The notes beneath the pieces were generated by a model, which was given only the letters and a program-made list of their open reading frames with translations, was not told the origin of the DNA and made no database searches. A program made the position numbers and the translations under genes. From Desulfamplus magnetovallimortis (lineage in GTDB: Bacteria > Desulfobacterota > Desulfobacteria > Desulfobacterales > Desulfobacteraceae): 64,000 bases of DNA. The stretch lies in contig NZ_LT828548.1 in the NCBI RefSeq assembly GCF_900170035.1, positions 116,227-180,226 on the forward strand. The letters run 5' to 3'. Below, piece after piece: positions 53,335 through 62,641 of the stretch (its first letter is position 1; the number at the start of each line of letters is the position of its first letter).

Positions 53335-54438
53335 ATGACAGAACTAAAGTTCAATAATGTAATTAAAAGATATGGCAAAACAGAAGTAGTTCACGGAATA
53401 AATCTTGATGTACGGGACAAGGAATTTCTTGTACTTGTAGGACCTTCTGGATGTGGCAAATCAACACTTTTGAGGATGGTGGCAGGTCTTGAGGCCATAT
53501 CCGACGGGACAATATCCATTGGAGGCAAGGTTGTAAATGATCTGGCGCCAAAGGAGCGGGGGCTTGCCATGGTGTTCCAGAACTATGCTCTTTATCCCCA
53601 TATGAATGTATATGAAAATATGTCGTTTGGATTGCGCCTCAATAAAACCCCAAAGGATGAAATAGACAGAAGAGTTCAGGAGACAGGTCAGATTCTGGGA
53701 CTTGAAAATCTGCTCCACAGAAAACCCCATGAGTTGTCAGGTGGGCAGCGCCAGAGGGTTGCCATGGGCCGGGCAATGGTTAGAAAGCCTTCGATATTTC
53801 TTTTTGACGAACCCCTGTCAAACCTTGATGCAAAACTTCGCATACAGATGAGAGCTGAAATCAAACTTCTTCATCAGCGTGTCAACTCTACAATTATATA
53901 TGTTACCCATGATCAGGTGGAAGCCATGACCCTTGCTGACAGAATCGTGGTGCTAAGGGATGGATATATTGAGCAGGTGGGTAGTCCCATGGAGCTTTTT
54001 TCAAAACCTGCAAATACTTTTGTTGCAGGCTTTATAGGCACGCCTCCAATGAATCTTTTGGATGCTGTTATAAAATTCAGGGGAGATAACGCTTTTTTGA
54101 TATTTGACGGTGGTCTTGAGATACCTGTGCCTCCCGGAGACACCCATTTGAATGGTTTTAGGGATGGTCAATCTGTGGTTATGGGACTTCGGACAGAAGA
54201 GATAACTCCCTCAGATCTCAATCCATCTCTTCCTGCATCATGGAAGTTTGACGGACTGGTTGAGGTTGTTGAGCCCCTTGGCAATGAGACCCATGTCCAC
54301 GTTAACATAAAAGGTGTCAAAATGATTGCCAGAAGCGAAGGCAGAAGAAGCATCAAATATGGAGATTCCCTTAAATTTGCCATGAATCTCAACCAGATGC
54401 ATATTTTTGATGCTGAGACAACCCTTTCTATATATTGA
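53335..54438 (+). CDS. ugpC: ABC transporter ATPase, UgpC/MsmK-like
   Basis: 367 residues. Walker A GPSGCGKST, Q-loop VFQNYALYPHMNV, signature LSGGQRQRVAMGRA, Walker B FLFDEPLSNLD, and a C-terminal TOBE/MalK-like regulatory domain (from about 240). It energises the UgpAE permease. It is transcribed away from ugpBAE, unlike E. coli where all four genes are together. A degenerate family C element starts 17 bases after the stop. Confidence 0.92.
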   Translation: MTELKFNNVIKRYGKTEVVHGINLDVRDKEFLVLVGPSGCGKSTLLRMVAGLEAISDGTISIGGKVVNDLAPKERGLAMVFQNYALYPHMNVYENMSFGLRLNKTPKDEIDRRVQETGQILGLENLLHRKPHELSGGQRQRVAMGRAMVRKPSIFLFDEPLSNLDAKLRIQMRAEIKLLHQRVNSTIIYVTHDQVEAMTLADRIVVLRDGYIEQVGSPMELFSKPANTFVAGFIGTPPMNLLDAVIKFRGDNAFLIFDGGLEIPVPPGDTHLNGFRDGQSVVMGLRTEEITPSDLNPSLPASWKFDGLVEVVEPLGNETHVHVNIKGVKMIARSEGRRSIKYGDSLKFAMNLNQMHIFDAETTLSIY

Positions 54439-54454
54439 AATGTATTATTATTTA

Positions 54455-54556
54455 GGCTTACTTAATGACCACTTTACACTTTATGAAACCAAACTACGTT
54501 TTTCAGGATATCCCTCCCCAAAAAGTATAAAATACCCATGTTGGGATATGAAGGAT
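54455..54556. repeat. Family C element, diverged
   Basis: GGCTTACTTAATGACCACTT ... AAAAAGTATAAAA ... GATATGAAGGATGAC. The 8-bp flanks (ATTATTTA, TATTTTTA) match only in part, so it is an older copy. Confidence 0.6.
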
Positions 54557-54629
54557 GACTATTTTTACGATTTGTGTTGCCTCAAGAGAATACAATTTTA
54601 TTTTGGGCATCTTTCATATCAAATAACGG

Positions 54630-54705
54630 CCATGGCAAAACCATCTTGCCACAACGAAGCATGAAAGCCCTGAAAAAAACCTTGAAATACGGGGACTTTC
54701 TTATA
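54630..54705. repeat. Family D unit in the leader of the ATPase gene
   Basis: TAACGGCCATGGCAAAACCA, stem GGCAA/TTGCC, then CACAACGAAGCATGAAAGCC and GGGGACTTTCTTATAAA, ending 5 bases before the ATG. Confidence 0.75.
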
Positions 54706-54710
54706 AAAAT

Positions 54711-56615
54711 ATGGAGAATAATCCCATTGATTCGTTTTTTCACATACAGGAGTATATTGTGAATCCCTTCGGTACCAGCAGAGTAGATAGTCCTTTTCAG
54801 GAACATACAGATCTTAAATCACTTTTTTCTGAACAATTTATGAGGCTTAAGTCGCTTGTAAGAGAGATTGCCTCTGACCCAAATCATCAATCAACAGGTG
54901 TTGTCCTGGCAGGTAACCCTGGCTCAGGCAAGACACATCTTATCATGCGTCTTGCAAGGGAGATGATTGCAGCTAACCGTATTCTATTTATACGACAGCC
55001 CAACAACCCTGAATCCATTCTATACCACATCTACTCAAGAATGCTTGAATCCCTTGTTGAAAGGGTTCCCGGTACCTCCTATACGCAGATTCAATATCTT
55101 CTTGCCAGAAGTTTTTCCAATATTATAATAAATGTTATAAAACAGCTTAAAAACCCCAGCGAAAATATGAAATCCATGGAGGCTCTCCTATCCCAGAGTC
55201 ATCTTAATATCTACAGGGGACTTGGTGGGGACGACACTGAAACCAGAAGAAAAAACTGGAAGTTCATTGAGAAGAGAACCCTTGAATGGTGGGGAGACAC
55301 CCATGGTTTCGGCGGGCAAGGCTCTTCCATTGTCAAGGCTTTGATAAAATACTGCTCTTACTCTGACATAGGCCGGCGGGAGATGATAAGAAAATGGCTT
55401 GCCGGACATGAGCTTTCCGAAACAGAACTTAAAAGCACTGGCCTTGAAAACAGAGGAGAATCAACTGGGTTTGAGGCTTTTGCCATTGAAGCCATAAGGG
55501 TTCTTGGAAAGCTCTCCATTGAAGATGAGCCATTGATTGTTGTTTTTGATCAGCTTGAAGGGCTGAAATACAATGAAGAGCTGCTGATAAGCTTTGGAGA
55601 GGCAGTCAAGGAGCTGTTTACACATATTCCAAATACTCTTATGATTTTCAATCTCTTTCCTGAGCGTTGGGAAGCTTACTCTGCTGTTTTTAATCCTTCA
55701 GTGGTGGAACGTATAGGGCAAAACACGGTCTTTCTCAATACACCTTCAAAAAACGAGATGAAAGAGATACTTGCATGTCGTGCCAGGGAAGCTTCAATAG
55801 ATATAAGCTCTCTTTTTACTGAAGAGGAGATGGATAAAATCAGCAACGGAGAGAGCATCCGTAAAGTGCTAAACAATGCCTCGGACTATTTCAGGTTTAA
55901 AAAGGACAAAATTCCTCTGCCCCAGCCATTAAGCTCCTTCAAGGATCAGATTCTCATGGAGATCCGTCATATCAAGGAGGAGATATCATGGCTTAAAAAA
56001 CATCTTAACCTCTCTGTGCCTGCATTTCAGGAGACAGGTAACACTGAAAAAATTAAAAAAATACTTGAATCCTATAGAAAATACGAAGCATCTGAATATG
56101 AAAAACATTCAATTATAAATGATGCTGATGATGCAGGAAAACTTCAGGTAATGCTAAGGGCAATGGGCAGAGGTACTCAACTTAAGGCAGGGCCAATGAA
56201 AAAGGGAAGAAAGGCTGTGCCTGAAAATATCATGGTGAGAACAAGCTCCAGAAAGACAACTGTAACAGGATTTCTTCATATAAAGGGAAACTCCTTTACA
56301 AGCCGCCTTAAAAATTTCAATGACCTTGCTGAAAACCATCCTGAATCATGGTTTCAGCTTTTCAGGGACGAGCGTCAGGAGAAAATTACGTCAAAGGTGG
56401 CCATGCAGGAGATCTTAAGGCTTAACAACCATGAAAAAGGTTCATTTATCATCATGGAAAGGGAAAACAGAATTCTTTTTGAATCATTGTACCGACTTGT
56501 AACCGATATCCAGAATCGTGATGTGGATATGGATATAGAAGATGCCATAAAAGTTATAAAAAAGCTTTATAGCGATTACTGGCTGATAAGACTTCTTGAT
56601 GCCGGACAAAAATAG
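54711..56615 (+). CDS. P-loop ATPase of unknown function
   Basis: 634 residues. Walker A GNPGSGKTH (69-77), Walker B PLIVVFDQLEGL (274-285), and a WLAGHELSETELKSTGL segment (229-245) between them, a pattern I associate with STAND/AAA-like NTPases including some in phage-defence islands. A coiled region (about 410-460) leads to a basic C-terminal domain (RTSSRKTTVTGFLHIKG) without a recognised fold. No effector or partner gene is on its strand; the next gene is convergent after 9 bases. There is no clear ribosome site, only a family D repeat before the ATG. Function unknown. Confidence 0.7.
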   Translation: MENNPIDSFFHIQEYIVNPFGTSRVDSPFQEHTDLKSLFSEQFMRLKSLVREIASDPNHQSTGVVLAGNPGSGKTHLIMRLAREMIAANRILFIRQPNNPESILYHIYSRMLESLVERVPGTSYTQIQYLLARSFSNIIINVIKQLKNPSENMKSMEALLSQSHLNIYRGLGGDDTETRRKNWKFIEKRTLEWWGDTHGFGGQGSSIVKALIKYCSYSDIGRREMIRKWLAGHELSETELKSTGLENRGESTGFEAFAIEAIRVLGKLSIEDEPLIVVFDQLEGLKYNEELLISFGEAVKELFTHIPNTLMIFNLFPERWEAYSAVFNPSVVERIGQNTVFLNTPSKNEMKEILACRAREASIDISSLFTEEEMDKISNGESIRKVLNNASDYFRFKKDKIPLPQPLSSFKDQILMEIRHIKEEISWLKKHLNLSVPAFQETGNTEKIKKILESYRKYEASEYEKHSIINDADDAGKLQVMLRAMGRGTQLKAGPMKKGRKAVPENIMVRTSSRKTTVTGFLHIKGNSFTSRLKNFNDLAENHPESWFQLFRDERQEKITSKVAMQEILRLNNHEKGSFIIMERENRILFESLYRLVTDIQNRDVDMDIEDAIKVIKKLYSDYWLIRLLDAGQK

Positions 56616-56624
56616 CAGATAAGT

Positions 56625-57557
56625 CTATAAGTATTGCTCTTGGTTACTTTTTTTCATTATTTCAATGATCTCATCAATATTCTTCTGGGCAACACTTTTT
56701 TCCATGCTGCACCCGCCAGCGCCTGCATGACCGCCACCACCGTAACGCGCAAGAAGCTTTCCTATATTGATATTAAAGCCGTCTTTAAAAATACTTTTGC
56801 CTATACTTACAAGCACAATATTTTTATCACGATGGTCATATCTTATTTTCATGCTTGCCACACAGTCGGAAAATATGGAATATGGTAAAAAACGGTTGCC
56901 TGAAGGGGCTTTCTCAAGTGATCGAAAATCTGTAACGCATATATTGCCGTGAATTTGTGTGTACTTTTTCAGGATATCTTCATAAAGACGATTCTCTTCA
57001 ATGACTTTTTGACAACGTTTTGTCACCTCATTATCTTTATGTATATTCTCAATTGATGAAGAGCGCAGCAAATCCACAAGTCTCATCCAGTAGGGTGGAT
57101 CTGAATCATTACGGTTTTTCACGGTCATGGACAAAAGAACATAAGGGTAAGCTTCTGGATAGAGTACCTGGTCACGGGACAAAAGTGCTGCATCTATGAT
57201 GTCAGTCTCCTTTATTAATTCATCAAAATCACGGTTTATCATCCCTTTTTCTTTGTAATATTCATACACAAGACCCGCTGCTGAGGGTGCAATCCTGAAA
57301 AGCCCTTCAACATCATGATTTCTGTCATTGGAGACATGGTGATCAAACCACACCGAGCATCGTGGATCAAAGGGAAGGTTTGCCATGATATCCCCTTCTT
57401 TAATATCAGCATCACCATGCTGAACCTGGCTTGGCTCCAGCCATAAAATCGGAATATTTTCACTGTCAGTGGTATTGATTTCAGATTCAAGGGCTTCAAG
57501 TATCATTGCCGCACAGACAATTCCATCAAAATCAGGCCTCGTTACAATTCTTGTCAT
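56625..57557 (-). CDS. DHH-family phosphoesterase
   Basis: 310 residues. Metal-site motifs of the DHH superfamily: RPDFDGIVCAA (N-terminus), SVWFDHHVSND (DHH at 72-74) and the C-terminal RYGGGGHAGAGG (DHHA1 type). Members hydrolyse nanoRNA, pAp, cyclic dinucleotides or polyphosphate. Overlap of 26 bases with the upstream diguanylate cyclase gene suggests co-expression, so a role in turnover of linear or cyclic dinucleotides is attractive but unproven. Confidence 0.85.
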   Translation of the reverse strand: MTRIVTRPDFDGIVCAAMILEALESEINTTDSENIPILWLEPSQVQHGDADIKEGDIMANLPFDPRCSVWFDHHVSNDRNHDVEGLFRIAPSAAGLVYEYYKEKGMINRDFDELIKETDIIDAALLSRDQVLYPEAYPYVLLSMTVKNRNDSDPPYWMRLVDLLRSSSIENIHKDNEVTKRCQKVIEENRLYEDILKKYTQIHGNICVTDFRSLEKAPSGNRFLPYSIFSDCVASMKIRYDHRDKNIVLVSIGKSIFKDGFNINIGKLLARYGGGGHAGAGGCSMEKSVAQKNIDEIIEIMKKSNQEQYL

Positions 57558-58488
57558 TTAATAATTTCCCTTTTGATTTTTTCTTTTTTTTCAATATTGC
57601 TCCTGAAGAGCATGGCGGACAAATTTCAAAAAATATATTTCCCTTTTCCACTGCACGATCCAGATTAGAGCAAACAGATTTAACGGTCTCAATATTATCT
57701 GAATCCCGCTCCCTGCATCTTACTCTGACACACATGTTTCTGCCATTTTCTTTTGCATGGTAAAGAGCTTTATCTGAAAGCGAAATCATCTGCTCAAATG
57801 TCATGCTCATTGGGAATTTTGAAAAAAACGGATAAAAAACATAACCAACAGAAGTTGTGATGTTTATTTTTCTGCCCTGTGTAATGCTGAACATATACTC
57901 TTCAATAGATGTTCTGATTTTTTCGGCAAATCTGTCAATATATCTCTCTTCGGCAAGTTTCAGAATTACAACAAACTCTTCTCCGCCCATCCTTACTACA
58001 GCATCGTCACTTCTAACCTGATCTGTCAATTTTGTGCTGAATTGCCGGAGAATCATGTCACCAGAGTCATGACCATATGTATCATTGACACGTTTGAATT
58101 TATCAATATCCATCATAAAAATGCCATAACCATAGTTGATGGAATTAGTTTTGTCATGAAAATCAAACATATCATCTTCATTATTTGTAAGAATTGGTTC
58201 CAGTGGATTTTGTGAGGCATGTTGTTTAAAGCGTCTGTTTGTACCTTTTTCATCAAGCAGATAATCTTTCATAAGCCTTGTATTTTCAGGAGTGAACACC
58301 TCAAAAAGATAGCGCCTGTTCTTAAGACCTGTCAAGGGGTCAATGCGGGTAAGGGATTTAAGTTCCCTGTTTTTTGACATTAGCTGCTCATTTAGGCGTT
58401 CAGTATTCTTTTTTTCAATATGAAGGTTTTTTACAAGCTGATTGTTGTCATATCTGAGTGCAAGTGCTTCACTTAAATCTCTGTTCAT
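57532..58488 (-). CDS. Diguanylate cyclase (GGDEF domain)
   Basis: 318 residues. After a coiled-coil start, DPLTGLKNRRY (50-60), a roughly 50-residue Asn/Asp-rich insert (68-118), MMDIDKFKRVNDTYGHDSGD, and the active signature GGEEF (168-172) preceded by an RxxD inhibitory site (RSDD, 159-162). It should make c-di-GMP with product inhibition. A Lys-rich tail ends the protein. Its start ATG overlaps the TGA of the membrane-protein gene (ATGA) at an A8 run; one extra A would fuse the two frames. Confidence 0.88.
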   Translation of the reverse strand: MNRDLSEALALRYDNNQLVKNLHIEKKNTERLNEQLMSKNRELKSLTRIDPLTGLKNRRYLFEVFTPENTRLMKDYLLDEKGTNRRFKQHASQNPLEPILTNNEDDMFDFHDKTNSINYGYGIFMMDIDKFKRVNDTYGHDSGDMILRQFSTKLTDQVRSDDAVVRMGGEEFVVILKLAEERYIDRFAEKIRTSIEEYMFSITQGRKINITTSVGYVFYPFFSKFPMSMTFEQMISLSDKALYHAKENGRNMCVRVRCRERDSDNIETVKSVCSNLDRAVEKGNIFFEICPPCSSGAILKKKKKSKGKLLNDKNCNEA

Positions 58489-59033
58489 TTTTTTTGCATG
58501 AACCGAAAGAAGAAGAAAAAAACAATACCCATGGCTGACATTGCAGAAGTTGTGGATGTATGTATATTATAAATTGCAACTGTTGGAAGTAGAAAGACAG
58601 TTATGGAATATACATAAAAAACAGGCAAATGGTTATGGTAGGCTCCAAGGGCTCCGGCCATCATGCCTCCGCACACAAAATAGAGAAAAACAGTGTGTTC
58701 AGGGTATTGTGGTGAAATCAGGAAAAAGCCTGAACTTCCAAAGAGTGTTCCTGAAATGAAAAAGGAGAACAACAGAAGCGTTTTCCAGAACTTATAATTA
58801 TGCTCTTTAAAACCTTTTTTGTACATCCAAAGACCGGTATATCGAATCAAAACAAAAATGATATTGACCATCACCCAGATAATGATATTCTTCTCAGGGA
58901 TAATATCCCAAAGGACTGCTCCTATAATAAGGCAGTTTATAATTGTCCCAATCATGCTTGATGCCAGATTTGTTACAAGGAGTGTTATTTTTTTATCTTC
59001 AATATAGGCTGCTCGCTTATCTGATTCATTCAT
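58485..59033 (-). CDS. Integral membrane sensor domain (MASE-like)
   Basis: 182 residues with about six membrane spans. This is the kind of N-terminal membrane sensor that normally continues into a coiled coil and GGDEF or kinase domain on the same chain (here FRFMQKK then MNRDLSEALALRY in the next frame). It ends at TGA directly after CAAAAAAAA. Either the domains are made as two coupled proteins, or slippage at the A8 run makes the fusion. Confidence 0.75.
   Translation of the reverse strand: MNESDKRAAYIEDKKITLLVTNLASSMIGTIINCLIIGAVLWDIIPEKNIIIWVMVNIIFVLIRYTGLWMYKKGFKEHNYKFWKTLLLFSFFISGTLFGSSGFFLISPQYPEHTVFLYFVCGGMMAGALGAYHNHLPVFYVYSITVFLLPTVAIYNIHTSTTSAMSAMGIVFFFFFRFMQKK
58488..58495 (-). 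other. A8 slippery run at the sensor/GGDEF junction
   Basis: Eight A residues on the coding strand immediately before TGA. Reading one additional A gives CAA AAA AAA ATG AAC and joins both frames. Slippage during transcription, phase variation or a sequencing/mutation event are all possible. Confidence 0.6.
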
Positions 59034-59061
59034 TTCGGACCCTGACTAAACCTTGATGTGT

Positions 59062-59095
59062 TTTTCTATTGTGGCGGTAAGTCGCCATTTAGTTT
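59062..59095. repeat. Family D fragment
   Basis: CTATTGTGGCGGTAAGTCGC, then CATTTAGTTTA, the hairpin part of family D. Confidence 0.55.
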
Positions 59096-59097
59096 AT

Positions 59098-59205
59098 TTA
59101 GGAATGAGCACGAAAAAAGATGTTCAATTAGAATTCTTAAAGCATACGGCCTACAATGGCTGGATGTTTTGAAATGGGCAAGTTGTTTAAAACTCATTCC
59201 TTGAA
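59098..59205. repeat. Family I inverted repeat
   Basis: AGGAATGAG on the left and CTCATTCCT on the right, with GGGCAAGTTGTTTAAAA inside, as in the copies at 39608 and 53153. Confidence 0.5.
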
Positions 59206-59248
59206 GACAGCTTTTTGATCATATGAAAAAGGAGATATTCATATAATT

Positions 59249-61672
59249 GTGAAAAGTTCTGAAAAAGGGATCCCCTCACTCGGACAGCTTGCATTGAGAT
59301 ACGGGACGATCAATAAAACCCAGTTTAAAACAGTTGCAGCATTTATGCAACAAAAAGCCTTAAAAGGTGAGCAATACGAGTTTGGTGCATTGCTGATTGA
59401 AAAAAAACTGGCCACAAGATATCAGGTTAACCTTCTCCAGATTATCCGTGATTTTCTGGTTCTTAAAAAAAAGGGTGAGCAGTTCGGCCAGATTGCCGTT
59501 GACAAAGGATATGCCACAAGTGAAGAGGTTGAACTTGCCCTTACACGTCAACAGCAGCTTTTCCGTGAAGCAAAGATTCAGAAAATGCTTGGTGATCTTC
59601 TTGTTGAATACGGTGTTATTACCGAAGAACAGCGGGATATTATCACAGAAGAGCAGAAAAGACTTGAAAAAATTGATTTTGATAAACCTGGCCCTAACAA
59701 CGATAATTATGAAAAATCTCAATCTTTCACGGAACAAGATGATGAATCTGCGGCCAAGCATGAAAAACCCAATGAGGAGAATGAAGAAGATAGTCAATCT
59801 TCAGAAGAGATATCATTCAGGGAGGCAGAAAGAGAGTTTATCCAGCTTAAGGCTCTTGATGATGACTTTGCATTAAGGGTGCTTGAAAAAGGCTTTTCCA
59901 CACCGGAAGTTGTGGAAGCTGCCATGGAAAAACAGAATGAGTGGTTTGAAAAATTCCGGAAGCTTCATATGCTTGGCGACATCATGGTCTCTGAAGGCAT
60001 ATTGACAGACATGCAGAAAAATTTGATTTTAAAAGAGCAAAAACGTATTCACTCATCTGCTACGGATAACAGTCAAAACACTCATGAAATATCTAAATCA
60101 GAAAGATTAAATGGCTCTGATAATCTAAATGAATCACAAGAGCTAAAAGAGCCAAATGAAGTTAAAGAAAAAATTGAGATCACTATATCTGATTCACAAA
60201 TGGAGGCGTGGGTAAATATCCCTGCCGCTTTAGATAAAATGGAAGAGATAATAACACCAGAAGAGATCATCAGCATACTCAATGAAAATGCCATTACATA
60301 TGGAATATGCAGTGATGCCATTATTAAGTCTCACCTTGACGCAAAAGATAGCTCTTTTCCGGTTGCCCTTGGAGAATATCTCTACAGCTCAATACCACAT
60401 TATAATTTTGATATACATAAAAGGGATAAAAACAATCTCCTGAAAAAAAACAATGTGCTGGCATCCCTTGATACAAAGAAAGTAAAAATTGAACTACTTG
60501 ATATTACTGGCAAAAAAGTCAATACCATACCAATAAACCCCAACCATGCAGTACTTAGATGTGGCAGAGGAGTTACCCTTTCTGAAGATTCAACCCATGT
60601 TGTGGCTGCAATGGGGGGATATCCTGCAATGTCGGTGGAGGGCAGGTTTTTTATTTTTCCTGTTGTAAACATTCTTGGGGATGCAGATATAAAGTATGGG
60701 CCTATAGATCCATATGCAAGTGTCAATATCGCAGGGATTTTGACAGGTGCGTACAGGATTCAGGCAGGAGATGTAAAGGCCCGGGAGATACGTGGTTGCA
60801 GGCTTGATGCTGTGGGTGATGTTACAGCAGAGATGGGCATCATGAATTGTACAATAATCACGCAAGGCAACATCAAGGCAAAATATATTCATAACTCCAG
60901 AATAGAATCCTTTGGAGATGTTACTGTTGAACATGAGATAATTGATTCAACACTTCTCTTAAGCGGTAAATGCATTGCTGAAAAAAGCCGTGTGATTGCA
61001 TCCTCTGTCTGTGCAAGAAAAGGAATAAAAGCAGCCGGCATAGGCAGTGACGTCACAGAACCATGCAGATTAAAGGTTGGAGCGCAGGATCATATAATAC
61101 GGCAATCTCTTTATATTACAAAGAAGATAAGTGCAAGCAGACAAAGTCTTGATGAAGCTATTGAAAAAAAGGAAAAACTTGGCAAAAAAAGCGAGTTTAT
61201 CTTTAATAAAATGGTGGATTTGAAGCTTCTACATGATAGAGCCATGGCAAAATCACTTCGCTTTAATAAGGAGATTGAAAAGGGCAGGATATCAGAAGAC
61301 TCTGCCTCATATGAAAAAACTATGTGTTTAATTGACGCACTCAAAGAGAAAATGTCATCAGCTATTTCAACCCTTAGAAAGTATAATAATCAGAAAAAAG
61401 AGATTGACGCCCGTATTGATAAAATGGAAAGTACGATAAAGACACTTGCTGAAAGATCACGAAGAAAGATATTTTCCCTTGAAATGGATCGTAACCGTTT
61501 TTTCCAATGGGCAGAATCACAGCCATCTGTTCCGGAAATAACTGTCTCCGGACGCATTGTAGAGGGTACAGTCATTAATGGAGCCTTTGCTTCAATAACC
61601 CTTGATGATGATTATCAGAACGTAAAATTTACAGAAAAGTTAAAAAAAATACCAGTGCAGAAGATCGTTTAG
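59249..61672 (+). CDS. FapA-like (DUF342) protein with N-terminal repeats
   Basis: 807 residues from a GTG 14 bases after GGAG, a long spacing. The N-terminal third has two related helical repeats (MLGDLLVEYGVITEEQRDI and MLGDIMVSEGILTDMQKNL) of the kind seen before type II secretion/pilus ATPase domains, separated by acidic low-complexity stretches. The middle (about 385-620) is the FapA beta-helix with GDADIKYGPIDPYASVNIAG and GDVTAEMGIMNCTI, then a coiled coil (about 640-735). FapA proteins are polymer-like and of debated role. It is monocistronic as far as can be seen. Confidence 0.82.
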   Translation: MKSSEKGIPSLGQLALRYGTINKTQFKTVAAFMQQKALKGEQYEFGALLIEKKLATRYQVNLLQIIRDFLVLKKKGEQFGQIAVDKGYATSEEVELALTRQQQLFREAKIQKMLGDLLVEYGVITEEQRDIITEEQKRLEKIDFDKPGPNNDNYEKSQSFTEQDDESAAKHEKPNEENEEDSQSSEEISFREAEREFIQLKALDDDFALRVLEKGFSTPEVVEAAMEKQNEWFEKFRKLHMLGDIMVSEGILTDMQKNLILKEQKRIHSSATDNSQNTHEISKSERLNGSDNLNESQELKEPNEVKEKIEITISDSQMEAWVNIPAALDKMEEIITPEEIISILNENAITYGICSDAIIKSHLDAKDSSFPVALGEYLYSSIPHYNFDIHKRDKNNLLKKNNVLASLDTKKVKIELLDITGKKVNTIPINPNHAVLRCGRGVTLSEDSTHVVAAMGGYPAMSVEGRFFIFPVVNILGDADIKYGPIDPYASVNIAGILTGAYRIQAGDVKAREIRGCRLDAVGDVTAEMGIMNCTIITQGNIKAKYIHNSRIESFGDVTVEHEIIDSTLLLSGKCIAEKSRVIASSVCARKGIKAAGIGSDVTEPCRLKVGAQDHIIRQSLYITKKISASRQSLDEAIEKKEKLGKKSEFIFNKMVDLKLLHDRAMAKSLRFNKEIEKGRISEDSASYEKTMCLIDALKEKMSSAISTLRKYNNQKKEIDARIDKMESTIKTLAERSRRKIFSLEMDRNRFFQWAESQPSVPEITVSGRIVEGTVINGAFASITLDDDYQNVKFTEKLKKIPVQKIV

Positions 61673-61833
61673 GTAAAAAAGAGATTGCGGATAAAAAAGA
61701 GTTTGGTGATATAAAAAGGGAATATATAGATGAGTATCGTATCCATATTCAAATCTTAAAATGATAACTTAATGGCCGGAAAAGATTAAAACAGATCCTT
61801 TACAAGGAGAAACATAAGGAGAAAACAAATACA

Positions 61834-62637
61834 ATGATAATTATTGCACCTTCAATACTGTCCGCAGATTTTACAAAACTTGGCAAAGAACTCAAAGATG
61901 TTGAAAAAGCAGGAGCAGACTGGATTCACATTGATGTTATGGATGGCCATTTTGTCCCCAACATTACTTACGGACCAATCATTGTTGATGCATGCAGAAG
62001 GGCAACTTCCCTTGTGCTTGACGTACATCTGATGATAGAAAAGCCTGACTTGCTGATTCCGGAGTTTGCAAAAGCAGGGGCAGATTACATATCTGTACAT
62101 GCAGAGGCTTGTACCCACCTTCACCGAACCATACAGCTTATAAAATCCCAGGTAAAGCAAAACAGCCAAGATAAAAGGGATGAAAAAGATAAGAGCAAAA
62201 AAGATCAGCTTAAGTCCGGTTATCATGAGGCAAATGCCTCCACAAACTGCAATAGCGGGGAAGCAAACACAAAACCAACTAATGTGAAAGCAGGTGTCGC
62301 CCTTAATCCTGCAACACCTTTGAGTGCGATAGAATGGGTGCTTGGGGATCTTGATTTTGTACTGATCATGAGTGTAAATCCAGGATTTGGTGGCCAGAAG
62401 TTCATCCCCTCAACTCTTGAAAAAATAAAACTTCTCTCTGATATGATAAAATCAAAAAACTCCAGTGCCATTATTCAGGTGGATGGAGGTGTGGGGCCAA
62501 AGACAATAGAAGATGTGGCAAAGGCAGGAGCAACTTCCTTTGTGGCAGGCTCTGCAATATTCAATACACCCGATTATACTGAAACAATAGAAGGTTTCAG
62601 ACGGCAGATTGCAGGCGTATGCTCCTGTAAAAGGTAG
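61834..62637 (+). CDS. rpe: Ribulose-phosphate 3-epimerase with hydrophilic insert
   Basis: 267 residues against the usual 215-225. Catalytic motifs are intact: [22 protein letters not shown] (Asp), [19 protein letters not shown] (Asn-Pro loop) and VDGGVGPKT. The excess is a Lys/Asp/Asn-rich insert at 107-150 between helix HRTIQLIKS and strand [11 protein letters not shown], a surface loop position. Interconverts ribulose-5-phosphate and xylulose-5-phosphate. AAGGAG is 14-19 bases upstream and a second GGAGAA closer. mqnB follows after 4 bases. Confidence 0.95.
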   Translation: MIIIAPSILSADFTKLGKELKDVEKAGADWIHIDVMDGHFVPNITYGPIIVDACRRATSLVLDVHLMIEKPDLLIPEFAKAGADYISVHAEACTHLHRTIQLIKSQVKQNSQDKRDEKDKSKKDQLKSGYHEANASTNCNSGEANTKPTNVKAGVALNPATPLSAIEWVLGDLDFVLIMSVNPGFGGQKFIPSTLEKIKLLSDMIKSKNSSAIIQVDGGVGPKTIEDVAKAGATSFVAGSAIFNTPDYTETIEGFRRQIAGVCSCKR

Positions 62638-62641
62638 AATC

